NCBI RefSeq assembly: GCF_005154805.1
Contig: NZ_CP039727.1
Span: forward strand, 3,717,501 to 3,781,500
Source: Bacillus sp. S3
Lineage (GTDB): Bacteria; Bacillota; Bacilli; Bacillales; Cytobacillaceae
Reading direction: 5' to 3'
Length of the DNA: 64,000 nucleotides
In this document: piece after piece, positions 18,638 to 27,551 of the stretch
Position numbering within the stretch: the stretch's first letter is position 1
How the letters are laid out: each line of letters opens with the position of its first letter
The notes under the pieces: generated by a model
Seen by the model: only the letters and a program-made list of their open reading frames with translations
Databases searched by the model: none
What the model was told of the DNA's origin: nothing
Translations under genes and position numbers: made by a program

Positions 18638-20572
18638 TTATCCTAATTTCACTTCACCCTGAAGTGCGGTTAAAAACTCAGCAAATGGCTTTGTTTCAGA
18701 GTTTTGTTCACCATATTTGCGGACGTTAACAGCCTGTTCTTCTACTTCTTTATCACCGACAACAAGCATATATGGTATTTTTTGCATTTGGGCTTCACGG
18801 ATTTTATAGCCAATTTTCTCATCGCGGCCATCCAATTCAACACGGAAGCCTTCGTTTTGCAGCTGTTCCTGTACTTGCTTTGCATATTCATAATGTGCAC
18901 CTGGAGATACCGGAATAACTTGAACCTGCACGGGTGCGAGCCAAGTTGGGAATGCTCCTTTGTATTCTTCGATTAAGAATGCGACAAAACGTTCCATTGT
19001 CGACACGACCCCGCGGTGAATGACAACTGGGCGGTGCTGCTTGCCATCCTCACCGACATAAGTTAAGTCAAATCGCTCCGGCAGCAAGAAGTCTAATTGC
19101 ACAGTAGACAACGTTTCATCCTTACCTAATGCAGTTTTCACTTGAACATCAAGCTTTGGACCGTAGAAGGCAGCTTCTCCTTCTGCTTCATAATAATCAA
19201 GACCTAAGTCATCCATTGCTTCCTTTAGCATACTCTGCGCTTTTTCCCACATTGCATCATCATCAAAATACTTTTCAGTATCCTGCGGGTCCCTGTAGGA
19301 AAGACGGAAGGAATAGTCATTAAGATTAAAGTCTTTATAAACGGCTAAAACAAGGTTCACTACCCGCTTGAATTCTTCTTTAATTTGGTCTGGACGAACG
19401 AAGATATGGGCATCATTTAACGTCATTCCCCGAACCCTCTGTAGTCCTGATAATGCGCCTGACATTTCATAACGGTGCATTGTACCAAGTTCAGCAATAC
19501 GGATTGGCAGTTCACGATAGCTGTGAATGCTGTTTTTATAGACCATCATATGGTGCGGACAGTTCATTGGACGAAGAACTAATTGTTCATTATCCATATC
19601 CATGATTGGGAACATGTCTTCTTGATAATGATCCCAGTGTCCCGAAGTTTTATAAAGATCGACACTGCCCATTACAGGAGTATACACGTGGTCATATCCC
19701 AGGCGAACTTCCTTATCGACAATATAGCGCTCAACGATACGGCGGATTGTTGCCCCTTTTGGAAGCCACAGCGGTAAACCTTGTCCAACTAGTTGGGAAG
19801 TAGTGAAAAGGTTCAATTCTTTGCCAATTTTTCGGTGATCACGCTCTTTTGCCTCTTCAAGTAAACGAAGGTGCTCTGCCAAGTCTTCTTTTTTGAAAAA
19901 GGCTGTTCCATATACACGCTGCAGCATTTTATTATCACTATTGCCGCGCCAATAAGCACCGGCGATGCTTAATAATTTAAATTCTTTAATTTTACCTGTT
20001 GAGGGAACATGGACACCGCGGCATAGGTCAACAAATTCACCTTGTTGATAAAGTGTAACAGTTTCCTCATCAGGAATAGCTTCAATGAGTTCTAGCTTGT
20101 ATGGATCATCCATTTCTTTAAAAAGCTGAACCGCCTCTTCTCTGCTTACTTCTTTACGAATGATTTCAAGATTTTCATTGACGATTTTCGCCATTTCTTT
20201 CTCAATCTTTGGAAGGTCCTCCGGTGTTAGGGAAACCTCAAGATCCATATCATAATAAAATCCGCCTTCGATAACCGGACCAACACCCAGATTGACATTC
20301 GGATATAATCTATTAACCGCTTGTGCCATTAAATGTGCAGTACTATGGCGCAAAACCTCTAATGCATCATTTGATTCTGGTGTTACAATCTCTATGGATC
20401 CGTCTTCGATAATTGGACGGCGAAGATCAACCATTTGACCGTTCCATTTGCCGGCAATCGCTTTTTTCTTTAGACCCGGGCTAATGGAAGCGGCAATATC
20501 TTCCGTTGTTGTTCCTCTTGGGAACTCCTTTACTGCCCCATCAGGAAACGAAATCTTAACAACGTCTGACAT
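18638..20572 (-). CDS. thrS: Threonine-tRNA ligase
   Basis: A 644-residue ThrRS: N-terminal TGS domain (residues 1-65), the editing domain with [11 protein letters not shown] near residue 75 and the zinc-binding CRGVHVP segment, class II motifs ([55 protein letters not shown]) and a C-terminal anticodon-binding domain. Transcription is controlled by the upstream T-box. Its ATG follows AAGGAGG. Confidence 0.98.
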   Translation of the reverse strand: MSDVVKISFPDGAVKEFPRGTTTEDIAASISPGLKKKAIAGKWNGQMVDLRRPIIEDGSIEIVTPESNDALEVLRHSTAHLMAQAVNRLYPNVNLGVGPVIEGGFYYDMDLEVSLTPEDLPKIEKEMAKIVNENLEIIRKEVSREEAVQLFKEMDDPYKLELIEAIPDEETVTLYQQGEFVDLCRGVHVPSTGKIKEFKLLSIAGAYWRGNSDNKMLQRVYGTAFFKKEDLAEHLRLLEEAKERDHRKIGKELNLFTTSQLVGQGLPLWLPKGATIRRIVERYIVDKEVRLGYDHVYTPVMGSVDLYKTSGHWDHYQEDMFPIMDMDNEQLVLRPMNCPHHMMVYKNSIHSYRELPIRIAELGTMHRYEMSGALSGLQRVRGMTLNDAHIFVRPDQIKEEFKRVVNLVLAVYKDFNLNDYSFRLSYRDPQDTEKYFDDDAMWEKAQSMLKEAMDDLGLDYYEAEGEAAFYGPKLDVQVKTALGKDETLSTVQLDFLLPERFDLTYVGEDGKQHRPVVIHRGVVSTMERFVAFLIEEYKGAFPTWLAPVQVQVIPVSPGAHYEYAKQVQEQLQNEGFRVELDGRDEKIGYKIREAQMQKIPYMLVVGDKEVEEQAVNVRKYGEQNSETKPFAEFLTALQGEVKLG

Positions 20573-20589
20573 AACAATTCCTCCTTATT

Positions 20590-20720
20590 AGAAAAGCGGA
20601 AGCGCCTTGCCCAAGGGCGTGAGTCTAGACGTGCCGTCATGAAGGTTGTTTTTTTAACCTTCATGACGGGTTGGCTATAGACCTTAGAGCCCTTAGGCGC
20701 TGGAGCTAGACAATTTTCTA
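20590..20720 (+). repeat. Interspersed repeat family A, copy 1 (variant centre)
   Basis: The ends GAAAAGCGGAAGCGCC and GGCGCTGGAGCTAGACAATT match the copies at 53256 and 62720, but the centre differs and carries a perfect 14-bp hairpin (CCGTCATGAAGGTT and its complement, 20634-20669). It lies between the thrS T-box terminator and the thrS start, so it is part of the thrS mRNA. Confidence 0.8.
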
Positions 20721-20744
20721 AGTTTAAATTTTTTTAATAAAAAT

Positions 20745-21064
20745 AAAAAAACCCGTCCCTGGAATAGGGACGAGTTTTAATTAACACGTGGTTCCACCCA
20801 ATTTTTCATCATCAATGCAGCACTGAAAATGACTTTGGTCAGGTAACGGCTGTAGACCGTCAACAATTACTTACTCCATAAAAAATAAAGTGTTCACTGC
20901 TGAAGTTTAAAGGCGGTAAGTATTCTCATTCGTGTTAGGAGACTTTCAGCCGGGTGGTCTCCCTCTCTAATAAACCGTAAAGAAATACTGTTGTCCTTAT
21001 CATTACTTTTTTGCGTGATTTATGCTATGTACGTTATTATAATGAGTTCACTAAGAAAAATCAA
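20745..21064 (-). promoter_or_regulatory. T-box riboswitch and promoter of thrS
   Basis: On the minus strand a -35 TTGATT (21059-21064), 17-base spacer and -10 TATAAT (21036-21041) start a leader of about 280 nt. It ends in the T-box core GGGTGGAACCACG (20788-20800) and a terminator, CTCGTCCCT pairing with AGGGACGGG before T7. An ACC triplet in ACTTACCGCC is a plausible Thr specifier. Uncharged tRNA-Thr should allow readthrough. Confidence 0.93.
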
Positions 21065-21100
21065 GGTACACTAAACTAAATATTGCCATAATTTTATTTT

Positions 21101-21982
21101 TCATGCCTGATTTTCAGAAGAATGTTGAACCGCTGCCAATTTTTTCGTTTCAAGAAGGGCATCAAATGTCTTTATGTTCACTCTTTCTTCAAAGATATTT
21201 TTGATTGTTCTGACCAAGGGTTCGTCAGGATTTTTTGTATAAATAAAAATGGTCGTAGGTGCAAGCGATAAAAGTGGCGCAATGGATGCTGAATCCACAT
21301 ACACAGGATGATTAACTAATAATTTCCGGTCAATCATTCTTGCTAATTCTCCTCGTTTCATCTCACTAAACTGCTCATTGTAAAAAGTGATTTCTTCATC
21401 AAACAATAAATGGAGACTCTCCATTTTCGGCTCCCGATTCATTAAAAAATCCCGCAGCATTTGGACAAACATTTGATATTCCTGCTCCATTTTATATTCA
21501 TCAATAGCAAGTTCCACATAGCCTTCGAGAATCTGAAGGTAGGGACGCAAACGAAACTTAAGAAAAGAATCAAACGAGAAAGAAACATCCCCTTGAAAAA
21601 TTTGATTGATTGCAGCTTTAATAAGTTCAAGCTCCCCGCTTGTTTCTTTTAGAAAAACGGCAAGATCCTCTCTTTGACCTTCAATTATTGAATAGATAAT
21701 CTCCATTATTTGCTGAATCTCTTCTAGATCATCAAAATAATATTGATTCCTAATGATTTCTCTAAACCAATCATTTCGTTTAATATTTGTAATATAATCA
21801 TAGAATGCCGTTTTCAGGACCTCAAATCCCTCAAGGCTTGCACTGCTATTTACTAATTTCACTATATGTCGATCTTCTAAAAGAAGAATTGTTTCTTTTT
21901 CTAGATTATATGGTACGTACTTCAGCAAGTGGTGATAAAACTTTCGTGCATCCAGCTTGCTTTGGAAGATGATTTCCGCCAA
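21101..21982 (-). CDS. ytxC: Putative sporulation protein YtxC
   Basis: A 293-residue acidic cytosolic protein of the YtxC family, placed between thrS and dnaI as in B. subtilis. There is no recognisable enzyme motif; helical segments rich in Glu and hydrophobic residues dominate. The start is TTG at 21982, 6-8 bases after AAAGGGGGG; the frame is open a little further upstream but any start there would cover the ribosome site. The B. subtilis ytxB gene is not present between this gene and dnaI. Confidence 0.75.
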   Translation of the reverse strand: MAEIIFQSKLDARKFYHHLLKYVPYNLEKETILLLEDRHIVKLVNSSASLEGFEVLKTAFYDYITNIKRNDWFREIIRNQYYFDDLEEIQQIMEIIYSIIEGQREDLAVFLKETSGELELIKAAINQIFQGDVSFSFDSFLKFRLRPYLQILEGYVELAIDEYKMEQEYQMFVQMLRDFLMNREPKMESLHLLFDEEITFYNEQFSEMKRGELARMIDRKLLVNHPVYVDSASIAPLLSLAPTTIFIYTKNPDEPLVRTIKNIFEERVNIKTFDALLETKKLAAVQHSSENQA

Positions 21983-22077
21983 CCAAACCCCCCCTTTTCG
22001 CAAATCCCTGTTTTAAAATATATATGGGGGACTTGACCAAAATAGAAGTTAGCTTGGCACTGCTTTTTGCATTTAAA

Positions 22078-22112
22078 TAAAAAAAAGGACCGCCGTTTTA
22101 TAACGACAATCC
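22078..22112 (-). terminator. Terminator of dnaB-dnaI
   Basis: On the minus strand GGATTGTCGTT pairs with AACGGCGGTCC (G-U pairs included) around a 4-base loop, followed by T9. Confidence 0.85.
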
Positions 22113-22125
22113 ACAATTTATTGTT

Positions 22126-23061
22126 TTATCTCCGATTTGGTCCATCTACGAGCACCGGTTCACTTAATGAGCGGATCCTCTCCATAATCCGCATTGCTTT
22201 CATCTTTTCTTCTTCCCCGCGCTGACTGTACGTTAAGTGATGCTCGAGCCCCTTAAAATCAAAATTAGAGGTGAAAAATGTTGGCAGACTTTCAAGCATG
22301 CGGAACTGCAAAATCGGCCCTAGCACCTCATCCCTTGTCCAGCTTGACACCGCTTCAGCTCCAATGTCATCTAGCATCAGAATAGGCTCTTTTTTTAACG
22401 CTTCAATTTTTTCATTTAAGGTTGAATCGGCAATGGAGCTTTTCATTTCTCTTAGTAATTCTGGAACATAGACAATCATCGAAGAAATTTGTTTTCTAGC
22501 CAGTTCATTGGCAATAGCCCCTAATATATAGGATTTGCCAACACCAAACTTCCCATATAAATATAGACCTTTTGCTTTTTTCCCGGCTTCATAATTCATT
22601 AAGAAGGTGGCAGCTTTATCACCCGCATCAAGTCTGCCTGTATCCCCTTCAAAGTCCTCAAACGTCGCCTGCAATATATCTCTTGGTACATATAGGCTTT
22701 TGATCAGCTTTTCATTTTTCTTCTTCTCATCCGCCATGATTTTTTTGTGGCATTGCTTATAGACAACATCGATAGAATTTCGCGATAAAACCAATTCAGG
22801 GTGATACCCCTTCATAAAGTTTTTACATGTATCAAGACTTTCGCAGCGGCTGCAATCCTTGCATTGGTTTGTGTACTCGTATAGTTTGCTCATGCTTTTT
22901 TCAATCATGTCTTGGGTAATTTCATTTTTATGCTCTGTTAAAAAGGCTTGGATGCCTGCGTTTTGAAGAACTGCCTGACGCTGTTCCTGGTAGCGCTTCT
23001 GAAAATTTTGATTTGAGGCAAGCCGCTGTAATGTTTTATTTATTTTCTCCATACGATTCAC
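22126..23061 (-). CDS. dnaI: Primosomal protein DnaI (helicase loader ATPase)
   Basis: A 311-residue AAA+ helicase loader. The N-terminal domain has a zinc-binding Cys cluster (CKDCSRCESLDTC), followed by Walker A GKFGVGKSYILGA, Walker B LMLDDIGAE and a sensor/arginine-finger region. DnaI loads the replicative helicase DnaC with DnaB and DnaD. It starts 3 bases after dnaB and is cotranscribed. The B. subtilis protein has the same length (311). Confidence 0.95.
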   Translation of the reverse strand: MNRMEKINKTLQRLASNQNFQKRYQEQRQAVLQNAGIQAFLTEHKNEITQDMIEKSMSKLYEYTNQCKDCSRCESLDTCKNFMKGYHPELVLSRNSIDVVYKQCHKKIMADEKKKNEKLIKSLYVPRDILQATFEDFEGDTGRLDAGDKAATFLMNYEAGKKAKGLYLYGKFGVGKSYILGAIANELARKQISSMIVYVPELLREMKSSIADSTLNEKIEALKKEPILMLDDIGAEAVSSWTRDEVLGPILQFRMLESLPTFFTSNFDFKGLEHHLTYSQRGEEEKMKAMRIMERIRSLSEPVLVDGPNRR

Positions 23062-23064
23062 CTC

Positions 23065-24459
23065 CTACTTCCTAAACGCCTTTAATTTTTCTTCGATGGC
23101 CCGCTTCTTGGCTTCATCTTCGGAGTTGTCTTCTTGAGGATTGCCTTTCACCGCGGCAGTTTTAGTACTTTCATCAAACCAATCAGGTATTAGCTCTGTC
23201 CGAATTGGCTTTTTGTTCGCTCTCTTTCCAGCTTTTTTGCTTTCATTCTGAGCACTTTCATTATTTTTTGCGAGTTCCATCGCTTCCTTCACTGTTTTTA
23301 CATGCTTTCGTGCCCAATGGCTGGCAATCGAATCAACAAACGCAAAAGTAAACTTCATATCTGATTTCCTTAATGCAACCTCTATTAAAACATTTACTAC
23401 TCCAGGTGGAAGATTATACTTAATCATGATTTCTTCCAATGTTTTCAGATTTGCGTTTGAAGGCTCCACACCACCAGTAAATTGTTTAAAAACGGTAAGC
23501 GGTGAGTTCGTTTCATAATGATGGATTAATATTTCTTCCTGTGTTTTCGGTTCGGTTATCTGAGTGTGAAGTGCAGCAGGTTGGGTGCGGGTAATCAGGC
23601 TTGGCAACTGGTCAAAATTCTCGAATTGATACCAATCACGAGCACCCTTTCTTAAATCTTCAATATCTATTTCGTCATTTGGATTCATGGCACCAAGGAT
23701 GAAATTTTTCATTTCAATCGGATCTATATTATAAAGAAAGGCAAGATTGCTAATCACACTCTTCACCTTAGGTGTAAGTGCCTTTTTAGGGACAAGCGAT
23801 TCATTTAGACCGGCTTCTAATAAATCAAAATCAAAAAGACGATAATCAATTTGAATAGGATTCGATTCGTTTCGGCCGATGAATTGTGTATGTTCCCCAG
23901 CTTCTTCAATATCTTCAGAAACATCCTGAAGGTATTGCAGGCTGCCTGGTGTTGCTGATGCAAACACATCCTGAAAGGCCCTCGTCACATCCTGGTATAC
24001 TTTTTCTTCCGGTTTTTGCTGGTCCGTAAAGAATCGTTTCAAACGGGCAAAATGCGTTTTGCCAATCTTCCGGTAAAGGTAAATATTTAACATTCCATCT
24101 AAAAAGAATTGCTCCGGATTAAGCGGGGGATGCAGCTCATAAATAAAGGACCGTTCCCCGTCCTCTGTTTTGACAAATGTCTTTAATAGCCCAATGCCCT
24201 CAAGCTTTAATCGGGCTTCATAAATATCCTTTAAATTCATTCCCATTAAATTCATCAAAAAATGGTGGGTGGAGGATTCAGACCAGAGCCGGTTTTCCTC
24301 AAGCTCTGTCCAAAGAGTCATATATAAACTAAAACAAGTCGACCCAATCAATGGCTGATATAAAAACGTCAGCACTTTTCGGTCATACTCATGCAAAAGC
24401 CCATTGGCCGCTACAATATACCGGTCGATAGGAAGAATTTCCTGCCAATGCTGCGCCAT
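23065..24459 (-). CDS. dnaB: Replication initiation / membrane attachment protein DnaB
   Basis: A 464-residue Firmicute DnaB (not the helicase). It contains two DnaD/DnaB-type helical domains, the second around NLKTLEEIMIKYNLPPGVVNVLIEVAL, followed by a Lys/Asn-rich linker and basic tail. It acts in primosome assembly at oriC. B. subtilis DnaB has 472 residues. A short repeat-A remnant lies just upstream, and a promoter-like TTGCCA-17-TCTAAT falls partly inside it. dnaI follows after 3 bases. Confidence 0.93.
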   Translation of the reverse strand: MAQHWQEILPIDRYIVAANGLLHEYDRKVLTFLYQPLIGSTCFSLYMTLWTELEENRLWSESSTHHFLMNLMGMNLKDIYEARLKLEGIGLLKTFVKTEDGERSFIYELHPPLNPEQFFLDGMLNIYLYRKIGKTHFARLKRFFTDQQKPEEKVYQDVTRAFQDVFASATPGSLQYLQDVSEDIEEAGEHTQFIGRNESNPIQIDYRLFDFDLLEAGLNESLVPKKALTPKVKSVISNLAFLYNIDPIEMKNFILGAMNPNDEIDIEDLRKGARDWYQFENFDQLPSLITRTQPAALHTQITEPKTQEEILIHHYETNSPLTVFKQFTGGVEPSNANLKTLEEIMIKYNLPPGVVNVLIEVALRKSDMKFTFAFVDSIASHWARKHVKTVKEAMELAKNNESAQNESKKAGKRANKKPIRTELIPDWFDESTKTAAVKGNPQEDNSEDEAKKRAIEEKLKAFRK

Positions 24460-24487
24460 ATCATTCCAACCTTTCCCTTGTTAATTA

Positions 24488-24538
24488 GATAATTGTCCAG
24501 CTCCAGTGGCAAGCGGCTCGTGAACTTCCGCTTTTCCA
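24488..24538 (-). repeat. Short deletion form of repeat family A
   Basis: Read on the minus strand it joins the head GGAAAAGCGGAAG to the tail CTGGAGCTGGACAATTATCT with only about 20 bases between. It lies between nrdR and dnaB and overlaps the possible dnaB promoter. Confidence 0.6.
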
Positions 24539-24541
24539 ATT

Positions 24542-24565
24542 AAAAAGAGCCAAAAAATTTAGCTC
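24542..24565 (-). terminator. Terminator of nrdR
   Basis: GAGCTAAA pairs with TTTGGCTC (one G-U pair), followed by TTTTTA on the minus strand, just after the nrdR stop codon. Confidence 0.75.
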
Positions 24566-24567
24566 CT

Positions 24568-25029
24568 TTAGGATTTTTCTTTTTTTATTAATTCTTTTAA
24601 TTCCTCTATAAATACATTAATATCTTTAAATTGGCGGTAGACAGAGGCGAATCTCACATATGCGACCTCATCAACATGCGCAAGCCTATCCATCACCATT
24701 TCACCAACGGCTTCACTTTTGATTTCGGAAATACCCTGACTGCGAAGATCCTTTTCAACACCATGAGTGATATCTTCTAATTCCTTCAAGGCTACAGGCC
24801 TCTTTTCACAAGCCTTAATCAAGCCGCGCAGTATCTTATCACGACTGAACTCTTCCCTCGTTCCTTCCTTTTTTACCACAATTAAGGGAATCTCTTCAAT
24901 CTTTTCAAAAGTAGTAAACCGATATCCACACTCTTCGCATTCTCGTCTTCTCCGTGTTGCACGTCCTTCATCAACGGGCCGGGAATCAAGCACACGTGTA
25001 CCATAGTTTTGACATGAAGGGCATTTCAT
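24568..25029 (-). CDS. nrdR: Ribonucleotide reductase repressor NrdR
   Basis: A 153-residue NrdR. The zinc ribbon ([18 protein letters not shown] with ECEECGYRF) binds NrdR boxes; residues 47-137 form the ATP-cone that senses ATP/dATP. It represses nrd operons when dATP is high. Placement before dnaB matches B. subtilis. Confidence 0.96.
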   Translation of the reverse strand: MKCPSCQNYGTRVLDSRPVDEGRATRRRRECEECGYRFTTFEKIEEIPLIVVKKEGTREEFSRDKILRGLIKACEKRPVALKELEDITHGVEKDLRSQGISEIKSEAVGEMVMDRLAHVDEVAYVRFASVYRQFKDINVFIEELKELIKKEKS

Positions 25030-25106
25030 TAGTTTATCAGCTCCAAATCCGACAAAATCCTTACTTTTATCTTATTAAAAAGCGGACCATTGTACAAGTA
25101 GAAGTG

Positions 25107-25493
25107 TTACGAGTTTTTTTTGATTCCAACAAGGTTATGTAGTTGACCAATCCGCCCGTAATAGAACTGAATGCGTTTTTTTAAATCGGGATAAATGCCC
25201 AACAATGAAAACTTTTCCGATGAAATATTAAAGTCTACTGCTGTCTCCATTGGTTTTACAGAAACGATGGTGACAATTAGAAAGCACTGTATTGGTTTAC
25301 TTACTTCCACCGCAATCTCACCATGTTCTTTCGAAACCGTCATTACCTGGCAATCGGCATCTTCATGGAATAGTTTTTCTACTGATTGAAACATTTGATT
25401 AAACGTTGCTTTATAATAATGTGTCTTCAAGGAATCATCCATATTATGGTCTGATGTTTCTAGCTGCTTTTTAAATCGTGTAAAAATACCCAT
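25107..25493 (-). CDS. Conserved hypothetical cytosolic protein, 128 residues
   Basis: A soluble alpha/beta protein without membrane segments or a motif I can name. It starts MGIFTRFKKQLETSDHNMDD, has a central alternating hydrophobic stretch (IQCFLIVTIVSVKPMETAVDF) and a basic tail. The ATG follows GGAGG (9 bases). It lies between nrdR and speD on the same strand, flanked upstream by repeat family B. No function is proposed. Confidence 0.7.
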   Translation of the reverse strand: MGIFTRFKKQLETSDHNMDDSLKTHYYKATFNQMFQSVEKLFHEDADCQVMTVSKEHGEIAVEVSKPIQCFLIVTIVSVKPMETAVDFNISSEKFSLLGIYPDLKKRIQFYYGRIGQLHNLVGIKKNS

Positions 25494-25520
25494 AAAAATC
25501 CTCCAAATGTCTTTTTAGCC

Positions 25521-25610
25521 GATAGGAAAGTATAACTTTCCTATCAGGCATAAGTGCAACTACGCCTCTGTCTTCGCCCTAACGGGCTCGCCAATCGGCG
25601 AGTTTTCTTT
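25521..25610 (-). repeat. Interspersed repeat family B, copy 2
   Basis: On the minus strand this repeats ACTCGCCGA, GGGCGAAGACAGAGGCGTAG and GTTGCACTTATGC of copy 1 (5225-5335) and ends with a shorter hairpin (GATAGGAAAG and CTTTCCTATC, 25521-25545). It fills the gap downstream of speD. Confidence 0.8.
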
Positions 25611-25640
25611 ATCTAGTTTACAACATTTAACCTAAAATAT

Positions 25641-25670
25641 AAAAAGAGGTGTACAATTGGTACACCTCTT
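25641..25670 (-). terminator. Terminator of speD
   Basis: AAGAGGTGTAC pairs perfectly with GTACACCTCTT around a 5-base loop, followed by TTTTTA on the minus strand. Confidence 0.88.
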
Positions 25671-25691
25671 GACTATTTATTTTAATTAAGA

Positions 25692-26072
25692 TTACAGAGC
25701 CTTTGCCTGTTTTACATGTACAGGACCCATTCCACGCGGGATTTCAATATTTTCACGTGTTTGAGCATTTAATGCTTCAGCAATATAATCAGCAGCTACA
25801 TTCGGATTTAAATCACCGCATGTATACACATCGATACTCGCATATCCGTGTTCAGGAAAACTGTGGATGGTTAGGTGTGATTCCGAAATAATAACGACAC
25901 CGCTGACACCTTGTGGGGCAAATTTATGAAATGCTACCTCACGAATTTCAGCACCTGATTTAAGCGCAGCTTCGACAAAAGTTGTTTCAATAAAATCCAA
26001 ATCATTTAATTTTTCAAAATCGCAACCCCAAAGCTCAGAGATTACGTGACGGCCCATTGTTTCCATATTCAT
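25692..26072 (-). CDS. speD: S-adenosylmethionine decarboxylase proenzyme
   Basis: A 126-residue prokaryotic AdoMet decarboxylase that makes the aminopropyl donor for spermidine. The self-cleavage site, Glu-Ser in [14 protein letters not shown], generates the pyruvoyl group. The ATG at 26072 is 4 bases from a GGGGG ribosome site; a second ATG two codons later matches the B. subtilis start. The leader upstream is highly structured and can pair with the ribosome site, suggesting translational control. Confidence 0.96.
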   Translation of the reverse strand: MNMETMGRHVISELWGCDFEKLNDLDFIETTFVEAALKSGAEIREVAFHKFAPQGVSGVVIISESHLTIHSFPEHGYASIDVYTCGDLNPNVAADYIAEALNAQTRENIEIPRGMGPVHVKQAKAL

Positions 26073-26100
26073 TTTTCCCCCTTTTAGCTTTTATGATTGT

Positions 26101-26207
26101 TTCTTGAAATCCTGCTATTGACGGTATCTTAGTAACTACCACGGGGGAAAGTTAGTCCAAAGAGGTCCTAACCCTTTAAGTAATTAATCGCTACCTGATT
26201 TCAAGAA
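26101..26207 (-). ncRNA. Structured 5' leader of speD, riboswitch-like, with anti-Shine-Dalgarno segment
   Basis: An 11-bp perfect closing stem (26101-26111 with 26197-26207) encloses nested helices: GGTA/TACC, TAATTAC/GTAGTTA and GTTAG/CTAAC. On the 3' side, TTTCCCCC (26143-26150) is exactly complementary to GGGGGAAA of the speD ribosome site (26074-26081). No T-run follows, which points to translational rather than transcriptional control. I do not recognise it as a known riboswitch class; ligand unknown. Confidence 0.65.
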
Positions 26208-26221
26208 GTTCACGATGACTA

Positions 26222-26249
26222 GTATACTTTGTTTATATTTATTTTGCAA
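26222..26249 (-). promoter_or_regulatory. Promoter of speD
   Basis: On the minus strand TTGCAA is separated by 17 bases from TATACT. Transcription would begin about 5 bases before the closing stem of the leader, so the structured RNA starts almost at the 5' end. Confidence 0.7.
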
Positions 26250-26297
26250 CCTACCAAATTAATTTTTATAAAGATAAACATGTAAGAGTGTTCACAT

Positions 26298-26328
26298 AAA
26301 AAAACGCTGTCATTTGACAGCATTTTTT
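26298..26328 (-). terminator. Terminator of gapB
   Basis: GCTGTCA pairs with TGACAGC, followed by a T7 run on the minus strand. The plus-strand side also has a T run. Confidence 0.85.
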
Positions 26329-26342
26329 TATTTATTTTGTTT

Positions 26343-27374
26343 TTAGCCAACCTTGACCTTGGAAGCATCGGCAATTTGTTCTGCTACGTAGAGGGCTAGA
26401 TCAACGACCCTTGAAGAGTACCCCCACTCATTATCGTACCAAGCCAAAACTTTCACCTTTCTTGCCCCCAATACCATTGTTGAAAGACCGTCAATTATCG
26501 CTGAATGTTCATTTGTATTAAAATCAACCGATACAAGCGGCTCCATCGTGAAATCAAGAATGCCTTTTAATGAACCGTTTGACGCTTCAATAAATGCATG
26601 ATTAATATCTTCAACAGTTACATCTTGTTTCAAATCCACAACCAGATCTACGAGTGAAACATTAGGCGTAGGTACACGAAGTGACATCCCATGTAATTTC
26701 CCTTTCAGCTGTGGCAACACAAGTGATAATGCTTTTGCCGCACCAGTTGATGTCGGAATAATGGATTGTCCACATGCACGCGCTCTCCGTAAATCCTTAT
26801 GTGGATTATCGATATTCTTTTGATCGTTTGTATAGGCATGGATTGTTGTCATCAGGCCGCTTTCAATCCCAAACTTCTCGTCCAATACCTTTGCAACGGG
26901 TGCAAGGCAGTTCGTTGTACATGAAGCATTTGAAATAACATCATGCATCGTAACATCAAGTTTTTCATCATTCACACCCATTACGATAGTAATATCTTCA
27001 TTTTTCCCCGGAGCAGTCAAAATCACCTTTTTTGCTCCAGCATCTAAGTGAAGGGCTGCTTGTTCCCTTGCATTAAATTTTCCAGTTGCCTCAATCACAA
27101 TGTCAATCCCAAGCTCTTTCCATGGAAGCTCTCCAGGATTTCGGCTGCTTAATAGTTTAATTCTTCTTCCATTAACAATTAACTCATCATCTAAAGCAAT
27201 CACATCACCTTGGAATGGTCCATGGTTTGTGTCATATTTAATTAAATGTGCTAATGTTTCTGCAGGATAGCTCGCATTAATTGCTACAACCTCCAGTTTA
27301 TTTTCAAGGATTGCTTTTCTGAAAACCATCCTTCCAATTCTCCCAAAACCATTAATTGCAATCTTCGTCATCAT
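26343..27374 (-). CDS. gapB: NADP-dependent glyceraldehyde-3-phosphate dehydrogenase (gluconeogenic)
   Basis: A 343-residue GAPDH with the NAD(P)-binding INGFGRIGRM start and catalytic Cys in SNASCTTNCLAP. Overall sequence and position between speD and coaE match GapB rather than glycolytic GapA; GapB runs in the gluconeogenic direction. Two CcpN-like sites lie in its promoter, in line with repression by CcpN on glucose in B. subtilis. The start ATGATG follows GGAAGGGG. Confidence 0.93.
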   Translation of the reverse strand: MMTKIAINGFGRIGRMVFRKAILENKLEVVAINASYPAETLAHLIKYDTNHGPFQGDVIALDDELIVNGRRIKLLSSRNPGELPWKELGIDIVIEATGKFNAREQAALHLDAGAKKVILTAPGKNEDITIVMGVNDEKLDVTMHDVISNASCTTNCLAPVAKVLDEKFGIESGLMTTIHAYTNDQKNIDNPHKDLRRARACGQSIIPTSTGAAKALSLVLPQLKGKLHGMSLRVPTPNVSLVDLVVDLKQDVTVEDINHAFIEASNGSLKGILDFTMEPLVSVDFNTNEHSAIIDGLSTMVLGARKVKVLAWYDNEWGYSSRVVDLALYVAEQIADASKVKVG

Positions 27375-27394
27375 TTTACGGCCCCTTCCGCATT

Positions 27395-27438
27395 AATGTT
27401 ATACTTTTAACTTGTATTGTTGTAATTAGTATAACACA
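27395..27438 (-). promoter_or_regulatory. gapB promoter with two CcpN-like sites
   Basis: The B. subtilis CcpN consensus TRTGHYATAYW is matched exactly by TGTGTTATACT on the minus strand (27428-27438) and at 10 of 11 positions by AATGTTATACT on the plus strand (27395-27405). The first overlaps the -10 element TATACT. The paired inverted arrangement resembles known CcpN targets. Confidence 0.7.
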
Positions 27439-27508
27439 ATTAAGTGAAATTGTGATGAATAAAATGCGGAATTATTTATGTTTTTTACTCTGATCACTTA
27501 TTAACCCC

Positions 27509-27542
27509 AAAAAAAGAAAGAAGGAGCCGCTGGGGCTCCTTC
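27509..27542 (-). terminator. Terminator of the phoP-phoR-polA-mutM-ytaF-coaE run
   Basis: GAAGGAGCC pairs with GGCTCCTTC (27520-27528 with 27534-27542), followed by a T-rich tract on the minus strand. Confidence 0.85.
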
Positions 27543-27551
27543 TCTTTACCA

